Positions 40,851 to 64,000 are shown, numbered from the stretch's first letter. The stretch is 64,000 bases of DNA from Whitmania pigra (GCA_021613335.1 JAJTWR010000332.1:2405001-2469000), one strand, 5' to 3'. Made by a program: numbers and translations. The notes: generated from the letters alone by a model not told the origin.

Positions 40851-43800
40851 TTAGGCTTCTGTTTCTCTTTCAGACACTTTCAAATGTATTCCATTGGATG
40901 ATTTCATTGTGATTGTCATTTTGTTAATTGGGGTGAAATTTTCTGCGGCAACAAAATTATACCTGCAAATAATTATAAAGTGAAAAATCTTGATCTATGC
41001 ATCTGCCCGATTTAAAAAAATAATTTGAAAGTCTTTAACTGAACATCATTATTCGTTTTACCTTCTGAGGATACGAGCTACAACTACTTTAAGTTCGAGC
41101 ATTCCAAAAACTTGTCCAATACATTTTCTACAAGATTAATAATTACTTGAACATAAATCACAAACCCTTCCCTATTGAAGATATTTGATTTTCTATCATC
41201 AAAATTTTTCTGAAAGAGAACAAAATAGTTTGGTAACCTTTTACCCGCTGCAAAAGGGATAAATGCAAAAGGATCCAATTGTTTACGATCTTCAACTACA
41301 AACCTTGACGGATCAAACTTCTGCAAATATTTCTAATTTGTATAATATAATATCATTCACTTTTAAAAATTGACTTTATTCTAACTGAAGGATTTTTCCA
41401 GATGTCAGGATTACGATGGAGATTAAACAAGTTAATCATTATTGAGCAACCTGCGGGAACAGGTTTTCCATCTATGCAAACATCTTCGTCCATCTCCCTT
41501 TCAATCTCGGGAACGCCATAAAGTCTCAGGGTTTCTTTCAAGCAAGCGGTAATATAAGGAAGTTCTTGCAGATCATTCCTTCAAAATTAAGATAACATTA
41601 ATTAACATTAATTTACAATGGATTAAGGCTGTCTTTCAATGTGATAAAGCACTCAATTGTAACATGAAATTATGAAAATGTGATAGACATCAATGAATGT
41701 GACAAATAAATGCATAGTTTTAAGATATAATATTCATTTTACAACCACTAAAAATGTAAACCAGCTTAATAGATCATATAGACGCTCTTTCAGCAATTCA
41801 TCAGCTTCTTTTTGACAAATCTTTTGATGTTCCGGGTTTGACGCGAGAGAATACAGAACCCACGATAATGTCGTAGAAGTCGTCCCGATACCTTAATAAA
41901 TAAGTATTTATCTGTAAATTAATTAATAAATAGATATTTATCCGTAAATTAATTAATGAACAGGTAATCAAATAAAAATTAAAATATTCAAAAGTCCGTT
42001 GAAAGGTTATTTGATAAAAATAAACCCACAATTTTTTCAGAAATGATTGAAAATAAAGTAGCTATTATACAGATCCCGTTCTTAACCGCTATAATTAATT
42101 GCTACGATGTTTATTCTCACAAAAATATTTTACTTCACCAGGGTAACATTGGGCAGAACATCTTATATATTAACTAATTAATAAATAGATCAATATTTAT
42201 AAATTAATTTCCAAACTAAATGCTAGGGTTGTAATAATTACAAAACTACAACACATGCCTCCTGATATGCAAGTATTTATCTCATCTCGTATTTCCTCAT
42301 CTGTTAGTCCAACTCCATCTTCATCTTTGGACGTCAACAAAATGTTTAGCAAATCGTGGTATTTGTCTGCCTCATCGGGGTGTTCCTTTAAAGATTAGCG
42401 AAGTTGTTAAAAATATTTAGTTTCCAGAACTCATTTCTCTCACTTTTATTAACTTTCTTCTTTTTTGGATAAGCTCATTAGAGAAATCATGAATGTCATC
42501 ACAACATTTGCTGAACGTCTTTCCGTCAGTCGTTCTCCAGTACACGAAATCGAAATGTTTCCAAAGTCCACTTTCGGGTTTACAAAAATGGTGAGTACTT
42601 ATTAGAACGTTAATCTTTACTTAAAATGTGAATTGAGAGATACGATTAATAGAATATCCATTCTAATTGTACTTGGAGATAGTTTTTTATTTGAGCTGTT
42701 TATATATTTGAGAGCATTAAGATAAACTCACAATTGACGCTTCATCCACAAACGTGTAAGTTCGTTAGTGGCTTTTATATAAGCATTTGTCCCCCTGAAA
42801 ATTATTAAACGTGAATCTTTTTTATTATTTAATGCTACAAATGCTGCTTTATTACCCTTCAGTTTGTATTTCGTTTTTGTAAGAAAAGGCGCATCTTAAA
42901 ATGACGTCAAATGCCAGTAAAGGAGCCAACACCTGAATATCAAAATATGTCTTACTCTTGGCCAGATCTGAGAGTTTACTCTGAAATGTTTTAACATCAA
43001 AGTATTAATTTAAATTTAATTTGCTCAATTATATTTTTATTGAACAAAAACGTTAATACCAAAAAAATTTCAGTCGCTTCGTTGAACACTTTAACATAAT
43101 GTTTGAGCGCTTCAACACGGAATGCATTCTCTATTAATTTTCTGTTCCTGAGCCACTTACTGCCATTTGATAAAAACAGACCACCTCCTAACCATTTTCT
43201 TCCATAGCCGTACATTCCCAGGAGAGATGGTTTCCCTCCTAAAATCAATTTCAAATCATGATAGAATGCATTCAACATTAATACAATCCTTATTTAATAA
43301 TCTCACTTAAATTTGCTCAAACTTTTCTATTTGATTATTTATATTTGGTTAAAATGTGCTTAGTTAATTTGTTTTAATAAAATAGCCTTATTGAAGTTTG
43401 ATATTCGGTATCAAATTAATGATCGCCATTGTTAGTAAGTTAGTCGGCGATATTCTGGAAACCGATGTAATTGCAAGTGTGTCCTATAAAAACAATACTG
43501 TGCTTAAAGGTCACATTTATTAGAAAATAATCTGATCATGACACGAACTCACCCTTTCCTTTTAAAGCACTTCTGACTGTTTCAGGGTGGTGAACGACGA
43601 CATAGGGCCTCAGAAAGTTGAGCAGGTAAAGACCACATGCTCTGGGATATTTGTTCACCAATTCTAGAAAATATGACAGACCTTCCTCGCCTTGTCCCAA
43701 TAACTAACATTAATTTCCCATTTTTAATTAAAACATACAAAATATTATTACACATTTATCAAATATCAATCAGTAAAATCATTTGACCTTGTCGACGTGT

Positions 43801-43955
43801 CCTTTCAACCAATGTTTTTTGTCCATTGGAAACTGGTCTACAGCTTTTCCAAATTTTTTCAGTTTAAACACAATCCGGGCAAATTGGAAGGCGTGGTAAA
43901 ACAACCAAGGCAGAAAAAAGATCAAAATACACTCGGTCAAAGATGTCAGCAACAT
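40851..43955 (-). CDS. CYP4: Cytochrome P450, CYP4-like, divergent tandem copy C
   Basis: Twelve exons, 43955-43788, 43703-43553, 43238-43060, 42980-42856, 42794-42732, 42570-42444, 42385-42259, 41891-41762, 41578-41386, 41320-41238, 41127-41062 and 40962-40851, encode 507 residues. An upstream ATG at 44018 is in frame, but the start at 43955 gives a first exon of 168 nt, equal to copy A. The K-helix KETLR, FDPSRF and FAAGKRKCIGQ are intact. Two departures stand out. The I-helix reads SGGIGTTST, lacking the Glu/Asp before Thr that helps proton delivery, and the C-helix block reads WLRNRKLIENAFRVEALK. The intron after 42259 appears to use a GC donor. The gene is open throughout, so it may be a functional but altered P450 rather than a pseudogene. 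Confidence 0.93.
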
Positions 43956-44029
43956 TGTCGCAGATATTGTGTTTTGCTGTGCAGATAGAAGATTGAAAGT
44001 TCTCTTTAGCCACAGCAAAACAAAACAAT

Positions 44030-45330
44030 ATGGTTTTAAAATGAAACGGAGAATGTTGTGATTTATATATTCGTCTCAAAAACGAGGAATTTCGGACTTT
44101 GTCCACACGGCATGTATGATCTCCTAAGGAGAATAATAATTTCATTGTACATGCAAGTAGGTAACTATTTTAACCAAATTAGCAATAATTTACAAATTTT
44201 TAAAAGGAAAAAATGAAGTCGAATCAGCAGAACAGCCTGGCAATGGAGGATCAGCTAAGATCTACTAGGATAACCTCAAATTAATATTAATACACATGAA
44301 TGTTCTACATTCGAAGAATTATTATTTATTAATAAATAATTATTTCTCTTAATTCGTAATTAATTAATTCGGATTAAAATTATCCCTGTCAACTAAATTA
44401 GAATCGTTCACGTTTATACTAAAAAATTAGCATCATATTAAAGGATGTTCGATATCTGATATAGGTTAACTTTGGTGTCCTTGCTAAATTTTGACAGAAG
44501 CATTTTGACAGAATTTCTTTCAGAAGCAGAAACTACATCAATTTTGTCCAATGGCAACCATTTTGTTTTCTGAGAATCCAGAACGCTAACAATCTATTGG
44601 AAATCTATCAAAATTTACTTAAACAAGAGCGGAAATAGGAAGTTTTAAATTGAATATAAGCACAAGTCTAAAATTGCTTTATCGCCCACTTTTTTTTTTA
44701 CAAATTTTATTTAAAAAAATTAAATTTAAAAAAAAAACAAATTTGCCCATAGGCACAGTTTTGGAACCATTTCAAACTTGCTCTTGCTAAAGTTTGACAG
44801 GTTCATAATTTAGCACTGTTATTAAGCGTTAACAAATTTGTGAAATCTTGAAAAAACGTCCATAGACGCAGTTTTTCCTTCTATCCTTGTTAGCAGTTTT
44901 TACTGTACTCAGCGGCCAATATTTTGCCCACCTCTGCACACGGTAACCCCAAAATCCACCCTATAGCACGCTGTAGCTATTCTGTTTATGTTTTTGTTCT
45001 AAAAATATCTGTAGGTGTTAAGAGAAAACTGGACAATCAGTCAATAGAAAAAAAGTATAAAATCGTAAGGCGTATATCATGCCAGTTGCTGTTAGGCAAA
45101 AACATGTGCATGTACATTGCATTTATTAATGCAAATTATGTACATACAGAAATTTCAAGCACAAGTTAATATACAGCCGCCATATTGATTTTCGGTTATC
45201 TCGATGCTTTTTGGAAAACTTCGAGGCCGGCGACATAACCGTGTACGACTGTATTTTAGCTCTAGTTGAAGTTGCGTTGAATGTGCTTAATAAGTTGAAT
45301 GTGCAAAGACCTATTCCTATGTAGTTCCTA
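44030..45330. other. Spacer upstream of P450 copy C
   Basis: The copy C promoter must lie here. Poly-A/T runs occur near 44,690-44,735. No gene or repeat family is recognised. Confidence 0.4.
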
Positions 45331-45339
45331 TATAATTAA

Positions 45340-47130
45340 TATCTGCAAAATCAATCATTATCTGCCAGTCTCTCGTCACCTCATTCAATGCATTTTTCAT
45401 CTCAAAAATAGCCAACATTCATCAGTCAATCGCCAATACACTTTCTTCATCATCTATCTCATCCCTTCCAGCCAGGCAGTTCACTGGCACGCCTCTTTCA
45501 ACTCTCCCTCCTGTCTCGCCTATAGAAGTCTTGAAAGCCATTCGAGCTCTGCCCAACAAAACCTCCCCGCTAGATCCTTTCCCAACCTCTCTCCTAAAAA
45601 AGTACTCTCCCATTCTAGCTCCAACCCTCTCCAAACTCGCTAACATTTCCTTCAACTCCGGCGTCTTCCCTTCCATCTTTAAGCGCGCGCAGGTACTCCC
45701 CTTGTTAAAAAAGCCAGGCCTCGACCCTAGCTCCCCGTCTAATTACAGACCAATCTCCAACCTCTCTACTATATCTAAACTACTAGAAAGGCTCACCCTT
45801 TCTAGAATCAGTCCCCATATTACTAAGTCCTCTAACTTCTCTCTATTCCAATCCGCCTACAGACCCGGTTTCTCCACAGAGACCGCTCTTTCCCATATTT
45901 TCAACAATATATCTCACATTTGTGGAAATCGTAACTGCGCCGTTATGGTCGGTCTAGACCTATCGGCAGCCTTCGACACCATCAACCATAGCATACTGTT
46001 AGACAGACTCCACTCCGACTTCGGCATCGAAGGCCTCGCACTTTCTTGGCTTCAATCTTACCTCTCCAATAGATCCCAATACGTCAAGCTGGGCTGCCAT
46101 ACTTCCTTTTCTGTTGATCTCCTTGCTGGAATCCCCCAGGGCTCCGTCCTGGGACCCCTACTTTTCACAACCTACACTTCACCCCTGTCCGACAAAAATT
46201 TTGACGTGTCCTTCCACCAATACGCGGACGACACGAGTCTCTACTCTGTCCTCTCCAGCGACAACGTCTCTGCTCAATTAGACAATCTGCGAAGGTGCAC
46301 AGACGCCATTAACGACTGGCACCTCGTAAACTTCCTTCAACTCAACCCTCAAAAGTCCGAAATAATGTTCATCGGCACTCCTCTTCAACTGAGAAACCTA
46401 TCCCCTCCATCTTCAATAACTATCGCTGGCACCCTTCTCCCTTCTTCTTCTACCCTAAAACTTCTCGGCGTTACTTTTGATTCCCATCTCAGCTTTAAAC
46501 AGCATGCCTCCTCCATAGCAAAATCTTGCAATCATCTCATCTGGGCTATACGACACATCCGCCCACTCCTCTCGGTTGACACGACTGCTGCTCTCGCCCG
46601 CTGCCTGGTCCTCTCCCGCCTTGACTACTGCAACTCCCTCCTGTATGGCGCTCCAGCCTCTCTTACCCTCTCCTTTCAACGCATTCAAAACAAGTTAGCC
46701 AAACTTGTTCTTCTTAATCCCTATCTCACCAGCTCCGAGGCCCTGACACAACTGCATTGGCTACCCATCCATCTTCGCATCATCTACAAAATATCTCTGC
46801 TCACTTATCGAACATTAACCACATTCAACCCCCCTTATCTCCATCATCTCATTCGCCACCGTCACATCCCCGATCACCTCCGCTCATCTTCTATAATTCA
46901 TCTCCATCAACCTGTCCACATATCATCCATCGTCAACCGAGGCTTCTCTCATGCCTCGCCCGCCGTCTGGAATAGCCTGCCCCCCATCATCCGGTCTCAG
47001 CCCACGCTCGAGCTCTTCAAGCGCCAGCTGAAGACCCATCTCTTCAAAAAGTTCCTTGAAGAATCAAGGCGCCTCTGACGCTACGCACAAGGCGCCATAG
47101 AAATAAACTATTATTATTATTATTATTATT
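45340..47130 (+). mobile_element. CR1/L2-like LINE, 5'-truncated, reverse transcriptase open
   Basis: One frame is open from about 45,340 to the stop at 47,076-47,078, more than 570 codons. It covers the thumb-side region, reverse transcriptase and C-terminus: SNYRPISNLSTISKLLER, SAYRPGFSTETAL, GLDLSAAFDTINHSILL, GIPQGSVLGPLLF, HQYADDTSLY (catalytic YADD) and LGVTFDSHLSF. The endonuclease is missing. The tail has two GGCGCC boxes, ATAGAAATAAAC and (ATT)n. Its base composition (C-rich, about 47% GC) differs sharply from the surroundings, and the lack of stops means a young insertion. A relative lies at 18.0-18.3 kb. Confidence 0.95.
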
Positions 47131-47176
47131 AAAAATAATTTAAAAAATAAATTTTTCTTTAAACAACTATTACAAC

Positions 47177-47352
47177 TGTTGGGATGATTGTAAAATTATA
47201 TTATTGTCTCAGGGCAATATAATTACAATACAGCGTCTTTGGAACGCTAGTCCAATATAGTGTATATTATTATGATTGTGAAATAAAGTCCGGTTGCTTT
47301 GCTATCTTTCTATCTCCCTCTCTCTCTGAGGCTGCCTGTCTAGTACATAACA
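47177..47352 (+). mobile_element. Solo LTR, 176 bp
   Basis: The segment begins TGTTGGGATG and ends TACATAACA (TG...CA, with TGTT/AACA inverted ends). It is flanked on both sides by ACAAC (47,172-47,176 and 47,353-47,357), a 5-bp target duplication. It contains GAAATAAAGTCCGG, a poly-A signal at a typical LTR position, and a CT-rich end. No internal retroelement sequence is present, so it is a solo LTR. Confidence 0.8.
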
Positions 47353-47359
47353 ACAACTA

Positions 47360-50300
47360 TGGTTATTTCTGTGATAAGTGTTTATATAAATTCGCACCTT
47401 GAAACTGTAGAAAAATGGAACGCTTTGCTAGTTCCAGCATTCTTGCATGAATCGGCCAAATAAAAAATATCTTGTAAAAACATCCATATTATTGAAATCC
47501 GAAAGACAGTAGGAATCAATGAGTTGAACGACATGACTGCTTTTGTCGAATAAATGTTTGAGCACTTAAAATTAGTATGTTAGCTTTCAGTATTATAATT
47601 TAATTTGTTTATATTCTGAAGGCATGTTTTTATAAGATAAGATTTATATAAATCTGCTAAATTAGAACCTTAACCTTTGAAAGTTTTTTTTAAATGCAGA
47701 ACCAGAACTTTTTTAAACTTTGAACGTCGTCTTTTAATTAGCAAAATGTTGAAAGTACAACAAAAAAGTAGTTTTCTCTTTGAAATCAAAATGAATTCAT
47801 TTTCCCGCATTTGACTTCAATTCATTGAACAAGGTTTAACATAATTTTTTATCGGTTGTCTTCTCTTTTTTTTTTTGCAAATTGTTATTTGTAATTTATG
47901 GTTAATGATTGAATTCCAAACTACTTTCTTAATTTATTTCAAAATCTAAATTATTTGACTTAAATTTTTCATTGTTACGACTAATTGAACTAGTGATATC
48001 TTTTGTTTTTTAAACAAATTCATTTTTATAAAAATGATTTCAATAAAATAATGATATTTAAAATAAAATTTGAGATACTGGTGACAACATTTTATTGGAT
48101 CAACCTTGCCACGGCACATTTCCGATGATCCTCAAAGCTTCCGCATTCAGTAATTAGTTATTCTTCAGTCATGCCTTAGTAATCGTCCTAATTGTTCTGA
48201 AATCCGTAGGAATTCCTCAAAACCCCTGCTAAGTTTTTTTTGCTTTTGATGAGTTTTCCGATGTTCCAAAGTTTCGGGAAGTATCCAGTAATCAATATTC
48301 CTATTCAACAGATAATAACGCGCAAGGAAATATCAAAAAGTGAATAGATGCAGATAGTGTAGACATTGTCGGAATGGAGATTAAAGTGGAGTGAGCTCCA
48401 AGGCAGTTAAATTAGAAAATCAGATTCCCAAAACTCATTCTAGAAAATTCTTCTGAATCAAAAAATTATCAGAGAAGCATTCGATTATGGTAATCTCAGT
48501 CAAGATCCATCAAAGAAAGACAGAACAAAAAAATTGCAAGAATTTATTAATTTAGAAAAAAGTTCAGATCAGAGAGGGGAGTCTAGAAGTAAACACTACG
48601 AACAAGGGGGCAATCTTTCCTCCCTTTGAATCCCTATGAGTACTTGTTCATCTCTCGGCTCATTAAAATAATTTTAAATATATCTGAACAATATATTGTT
48701 GGAATTAAGATAGAATTAGTTAAAGTTTATCATCAGAATGATTATGTTCGGTATTTTTCATTTCGTAGTCCTCTGGTGATCCTGAAGCTGTGAAGAGGTC
48801 TCGTAAATATTTGGATAAATTTGTTGTCTGACTATTATATTATTTTAGATGCTCTATTTTTTTAAAATATTATTAACGTAGTTTTAAGTTTAACTCCTAT
48901 TAAAATTGAGTGATTCTGCTTGATAAATGATATTATAAATAATTCGTTAAGGCTTGGTTGATTCAACTCGGATAAAATCATAAAAGCAACATCAGAACGT
49001 GTTGGTGCCTGTCCTCTCTGCTTAAATTTAGTTACGGGGTTTAGTGACGGAATCAAATGTGAATTTTCCACAAAAGCTATTTTGAAGCATGATTTGTTTT
49101 TACATGAAGATTACAACAAAACGAACGCGAAAGGGAGCTGTCTAGAGATCCCCTTTATTGCTTTCGGAATAATTTCGGAATAGACTCAACTGTTGCCATT
49201 GCGTAAGGCACAGATTTATGGACATTAGTTTTTAAGTATTTCTATTTCCTCAGATGTTGCAAACGAAATTACTGTTGCTGAAGGCTGGATGCAAATTTTG
49301 TTTTTTGTTTTGGTTTCTTTCAACGGTTTTGCTTCATCAGATGCTTTGTGCATTTTTTTATAGAAGCTGAAAGATTAAGTTTTTTTGTTGTTGTTTTGAC
49401 AACAACACGAACATTTCATTGACAAATATTAAGAATACAAACGGTTTATTCAACAGCATGAATATTGAACGTCGCATAATGCAATTTAAAAACGATAATA
49501 AATTAAAATAAAAGCTAAAACGAAGAAAAAGTTCTTCTACAAACTTGCATAACAATCAGGTGCATCGTGTGGCAAAAAAAATATACGACCAAGTTACCAA
49601 AAATGAGTTTCCGTTACGTGACGTTTTAGGAAGATGAATTTTCATAAAATATCTCACAAATGCTTTCTTCGAATCTTCAAAATACTTCACAAGTTCATGA
49701 GACAAAATCTTCAGATAAATTGCAAAAAAGTCTCAAAAAGGGACGAGATTTTTTCAAGGACATCTACACTTGCACTCGTTTCCTGATTTTTTCTGTTTAA
49801 AAAGTGCAATCAACAACTCCGATTGGAAGGGTTAAACATATCAAAGATATATCATTTAGGAATTTATGAAGAAAAAGTTTAAATTGAACAAACAATGCTT
49901 GTAACAAATTCCTACAATTTCGTTCTCATCTTGCAGATAATTTTGTGTCATTAACAACTTAATGAGATTAAAAGTTGACTTTCAAACAACAAACGGAAAC
50001 TGACTTCAAAATCCCCAACAACAAATACAGCTTGTTTTCCAACAAAATAACAACCGCACGCTGAACGACGAAACATTGTTCTGCAATTATAAAACAACAA
50101 TATTGAATATTAATGAATGAGTGAAGGATGACGGTGATAATGATTGTGACCAAGCCAATTATGATGATAGCTGTAACATTAATCAATTAACAACTATTAA
50201 TAATCCTCCATAATTATTCATTGAAGCATTCAAGAAAATTCACCACTCCAGTTATTATCTCCTCCTTCATTCACTCATTCATCTTTTTTGCTTAAATTGT

Positions 50301-51310
50301 ATTGCAGGTACTTGACAACAACATATAGGACGGTATTCTAACCTTGCAAGTTACAAGTATAACACACATTATAACATTATAACACACGTTACAACATTAT
50401 AATATTTGTATAACCACAAATAATACAAGTTTGTAAGCAGTATGTAACATCTTATTAGGATGATTAATCGATTATAATTATCATCCCGAGTGATGACTTC
50501 TAACACGCGCAAATCCCCTACATAGCAAGAGAAAGTCAAACAAATCCACGAAACAAAAAAAACTACATTCTACGTAAAATGTGTCCAATGAAATATTAAA
50601 AAGTTAATAAAAGTCCAAATTCACTTCCAAAAGTCTCTTTAATCTCGATGGCAAAACATGTGAAACTGCAAGATCATCTTGAAACATTATCACGTTTCAA
50701 CGTAACAAATCCGATAATTAACATAACAATTGATTAATCATTCAAAAATTACAAGCGATCATATACAATCGGTAAGGTACCACATCTGCGGAATATCATG
50801 TTGCGGTTTTTCTTCCGTCCATACATAGTCGTATAAAATGAAATGCAAATCTCAATGGTTTTGGAATAAGAAGTCCATAAAATGAATAATATACGATAAT
50901 CGCATAATATATTATTATACTGCAAAACTATTACTAAATAATATAATATTACTGAATAATATAATATTACATCAGAATGTAATATTACTGCACATCGTAA
51001 CAGTACCGAATAACTTAATAGGAACAGGTTACCATTGCACTCTCGAGTAGCCAGCTAATCCACCGATTGATCTAAACAAGCGGTTACAATGTCGAACCCT
51101 GTAACTGCAGGATCCAAATTGGGCTTCAATTCTTCTCAATTTCTCTTCGAGAAGTCGTTCCCATCACAACAACAAAAACAACAACAATAACAACTTCGTA
51201 AACATTTCAAAAGAACTTCACCCCAATTCATTGCTTAGAGCCAACGAAAAGCATTGTTGAACTTGTTGTTCCAATGAGGAGTTGCTAATTCTTATTTCTA
51301 TCATCTCTTT
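47360..51310. other. Gene-free stretch downstream of PTBP
   Basis: Four kilobases of AT-rich sequence without a convincing frame, repeat family or RNA gene. The part next to 51,310 may be PTBP 3' untranslated sequence: a minus-strand AATAAA (plus-strand TTTATT, 51,314-51,319) lies 44 bp after the stop, but longer 3' ends are possible. Confidence 0.5.
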
Positions 51311-51362
51311 TCTTTTATTTCAAACGGCTGGGCCATTGAACACACAACGACAACAAGCGAAA

Positions 51363-61990
<10,628 letters not shown>

Positions 61991-61999
61991 CTGTTGGAT

Positions 62000-62425
62000 G
62001 AATTGAGTAATATTTAATTTTTAATTTCATTATTAATTTAATTTCACTTTTCATTTATTGGAACTTTGATAAATACATACGTTTTAGTGTCGTGCTATTT
62101 ATACTGTCTTTAGTGTATGAGATTCTTAAATTTTATCTTAAGCGAGTTGCTTATTTGTTATTATATCTACGCTCATTCCATGCCTGTTACCTTCAAACAC
62201 ATTCAAGTACGCATTTATCCGTCTGCCTATTTAAGCGTTTATCCATCCAATTAACTCATGTCTCCTATCATTCATCCAATCATTCTTTCATTTAACCATC
62301 CATCCATTCATTCACCTCCTTGCGCGGTGTTTACTGTGGATCGAGAAATGGCAGATCACAAACATAACGTCACTCATACCGGGCACCACTCATAAAATGT
62401 CGCCCCGTCTAATTTTTCCGTGGCA

Positions 62426-62458
<33 letters not shown>

Positions 62459-64000
62459 TATAATAATAATAATAATAACAATAATAATAATAATAATAAT
62501 AATAACAATAATAATAATAATAATAATAATAACAATAATAATAATAATAATAATAATAACAATAATAATAATAATAATAATAATAGCAATTAGATATGAT
62601 GCCGGTGATGAAAACTTAATTTCTCATATTAGTGCTGGGAAATTTATGGGTGTATCGAGATTTGGATTTGTTTGGATGAATATTAATAATATCGGCTATT
62701 ATCAAATATATCATCTTAGCAAATTTCATTAATATTCTTTTTATTTGGTAATAAATCGCCTTTTGTTTTCATTTTATAAGCACGCATTCGCGAATAATAT
62801 CTAATACGCATCTGTATGTGTTCACATAAATAACTAATTGTACGTGTAATAGCTGTACGTGTTCAAAAAAAAATTTACTATGCATCTGAAATTGCTAAAT
62901 TAATAATTAAAAAATTACACCTAATAGCAAGTTTTACTGGTTCTAATGAAATTGTAGTTCGTTAACCCCAATTAGCATCTCAAAATTCATTATGAACGAA
63001 TTTGTTGATCTGGTTAATTTGAATGACAGCGGAGTAGTATTATTATCGCAACTAATTCGTGTACTATGAGCACACATTTAGTCATTTATTTCTTGGTCTT
63101 TAATTAAATATTCCTCGGTCATTACTGCCTCTTGGAAGATGATAATGAGGGGATGTCTTGTCCTAATTATACGCAAAAAACTTCAGGATATTCGTGCCAT
63201 AAAGGGTTGATACCTCTCTGCACAGGGGAATATTCACTATCTTTGATCGATGACATCATGCGATGACGACGATTCTAAATAAGTGGTCGACCAATTTCAT
63301 GTTGTTGTCTCCCCCTCCCTTATCTCAGCATCTCTCTTAATTCTCTCCAGGATCACCAATCAGTGGTCAGTGGGCTACTGCAGAATGAAAGGAAATAACC
63401 GGAACATCCCATTAAGAAATGTGATTTAACGTCATTAATGCTGCTAATTGTGTGTCTCATCAACCATTCATGGAATCGCTGAATATATTTTTATTCATAA
63501 TTCATATTCACATTTATCCACTCACTTAATTCATTCAATTTTATCAATTCAATTCAATTATTCAATTCTCTTCATTAAATCCGTTCATTCTTTCAACTCT
63601 CCTTCATTCCAAGTATTGCTCCTAATTGTCCACTGGAACTTAAGAACCTGGCGCTACATAAAGCACTTTGAAGAAGAAACACTTTGAGGCAATCAAGTGG
63701 TGGACCGTCAGAGCAACAAGTCTGGCGTTTGCACGGAGCAGAACGGAGTCGTGCATCGGGCGGACTATTAGGCCCTCGTTAATGGAGCGATTGAGTGTCC
63801 GGAGTCGCAGAACGGAAATACATCACGGTGGTCCGTGTTACCTCTAAAAACATCAGTCCCTAATTCAGCCGCGGAGGAAGAAACACACATCGGAATTAAA
63901 CTAATTCGTGCGCCTGCGTACTATCATGCGACACTGGGTAGAGCGGTTTTTACGGAGAGTTCGGTTGTCAGATGGATTGATCGATGAATGGATGGACGGA
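62000..64000. other. PTBP upstream intron sequence to window edge
   Basis: No PTBP exon is seen here, so the RRM1 start and N-terminus lie beyond 64,000. Apart from the AAT array at 62,426-62,585 the sequence is unremarkable until about 63,690, where it becomes clearly less AT-rich to the window edge. Confidence 0.5.
62426..62585. repeat. (AAT)n array with 30-bp higher-order period
   Basis: AAT triplets in which one triplet in ten is AAC. This gives regular ~30-bp blocks that have themselves been multiplied. Confidence 0.85.

Noticed and set aside
46455..46688. Minus-strand frames inside the 45-47 kb LINE
   Set aside because: Shadows of the plus-strand reverse transcriptase in C-rich coding sequence.
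48862..49071. 69-codon minus-strand frame downstream of PTBP
   Set aside because: No motif, no splice context, and background length for AT-rich DNA.

Overview
The window is AT-rich nuclear DNA from an invertebrate animal. Genes are split into many short exons joined at GT-AG and a few GC-AG junctions. Introns and spacers are full of (TAA/TTA)n microsatellites and non-LTR retrotransposon debris. The families present are metazoan: RNF19-type RBR ligase, claudin-superfamily tetraspan, SLC5 symporter, CYP4-like P450s, PTBP. I cannot name the species; septate-junction-like claudins and a two-ACD small heat shock protein point to an invertebrate. Exon models were built by eye from splice sites, reading phase and remembered family conservation, so edges may be off by a base or two.

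Layout. 0.4-1.1 kb: decayed LINE reverse transcriptase (-), inside the last visible RNF19 intron. 2.25-6.0 kb: RNF19-like E3 ligase (-), 3' end cut by the window edge. 6.8-8.4 kb: deoxyhypusine hydroxylase (+), head-to-head with RNF19. 9.1-10.2 kb: claudin-like tetraspan (-). 10.8-17.2 kb: SLC5 sodium/sugar symporter (-), 18 coding exons. 18.0-18.8 kb: LINE 3' end plus a 430-bp (TTA)n array. 18.8-19.7 kb: intronless orphan gene (-) with ILKR motifs. 20.7-23.0 kb: two nested LINE fragments. 23.6-29.0 kb: heat-shock gene (+) with HSE, TATA box and two alpha-crystallin domains. 29.1-44.0 kb: three tandem CYP4-like P450 genes (-) with the same 12-exon structure. 45.3-47.4 kb: CR1/L2-like LINE and a solo LTR. 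47.4-51.3 kb: no gene seen. 51.4-62 kb and beyond: PTBP splicing regulator (-), 5' end outside the window, whose last intron carries a (TAA)n array, a restriction-like-endonuclease LINE and a hAT transposon inside that LINE.

The genes do not form one pathway. The nearest thing to a functional cluster is the P450 array. The most informative biology is in PTBP. Its 34-nt exon has the size and position of the exon used for autoregulation in vertebrate PTBP genes, and skipping it here would give an immediate stop codon. Other points of interest are three probable GC-AG introns, a P450 paralogue without the usual I-helix acidic residue, an in-frame stop-free 72-nt intron in the heat-shock gene, and a well-bounded nested transposon.
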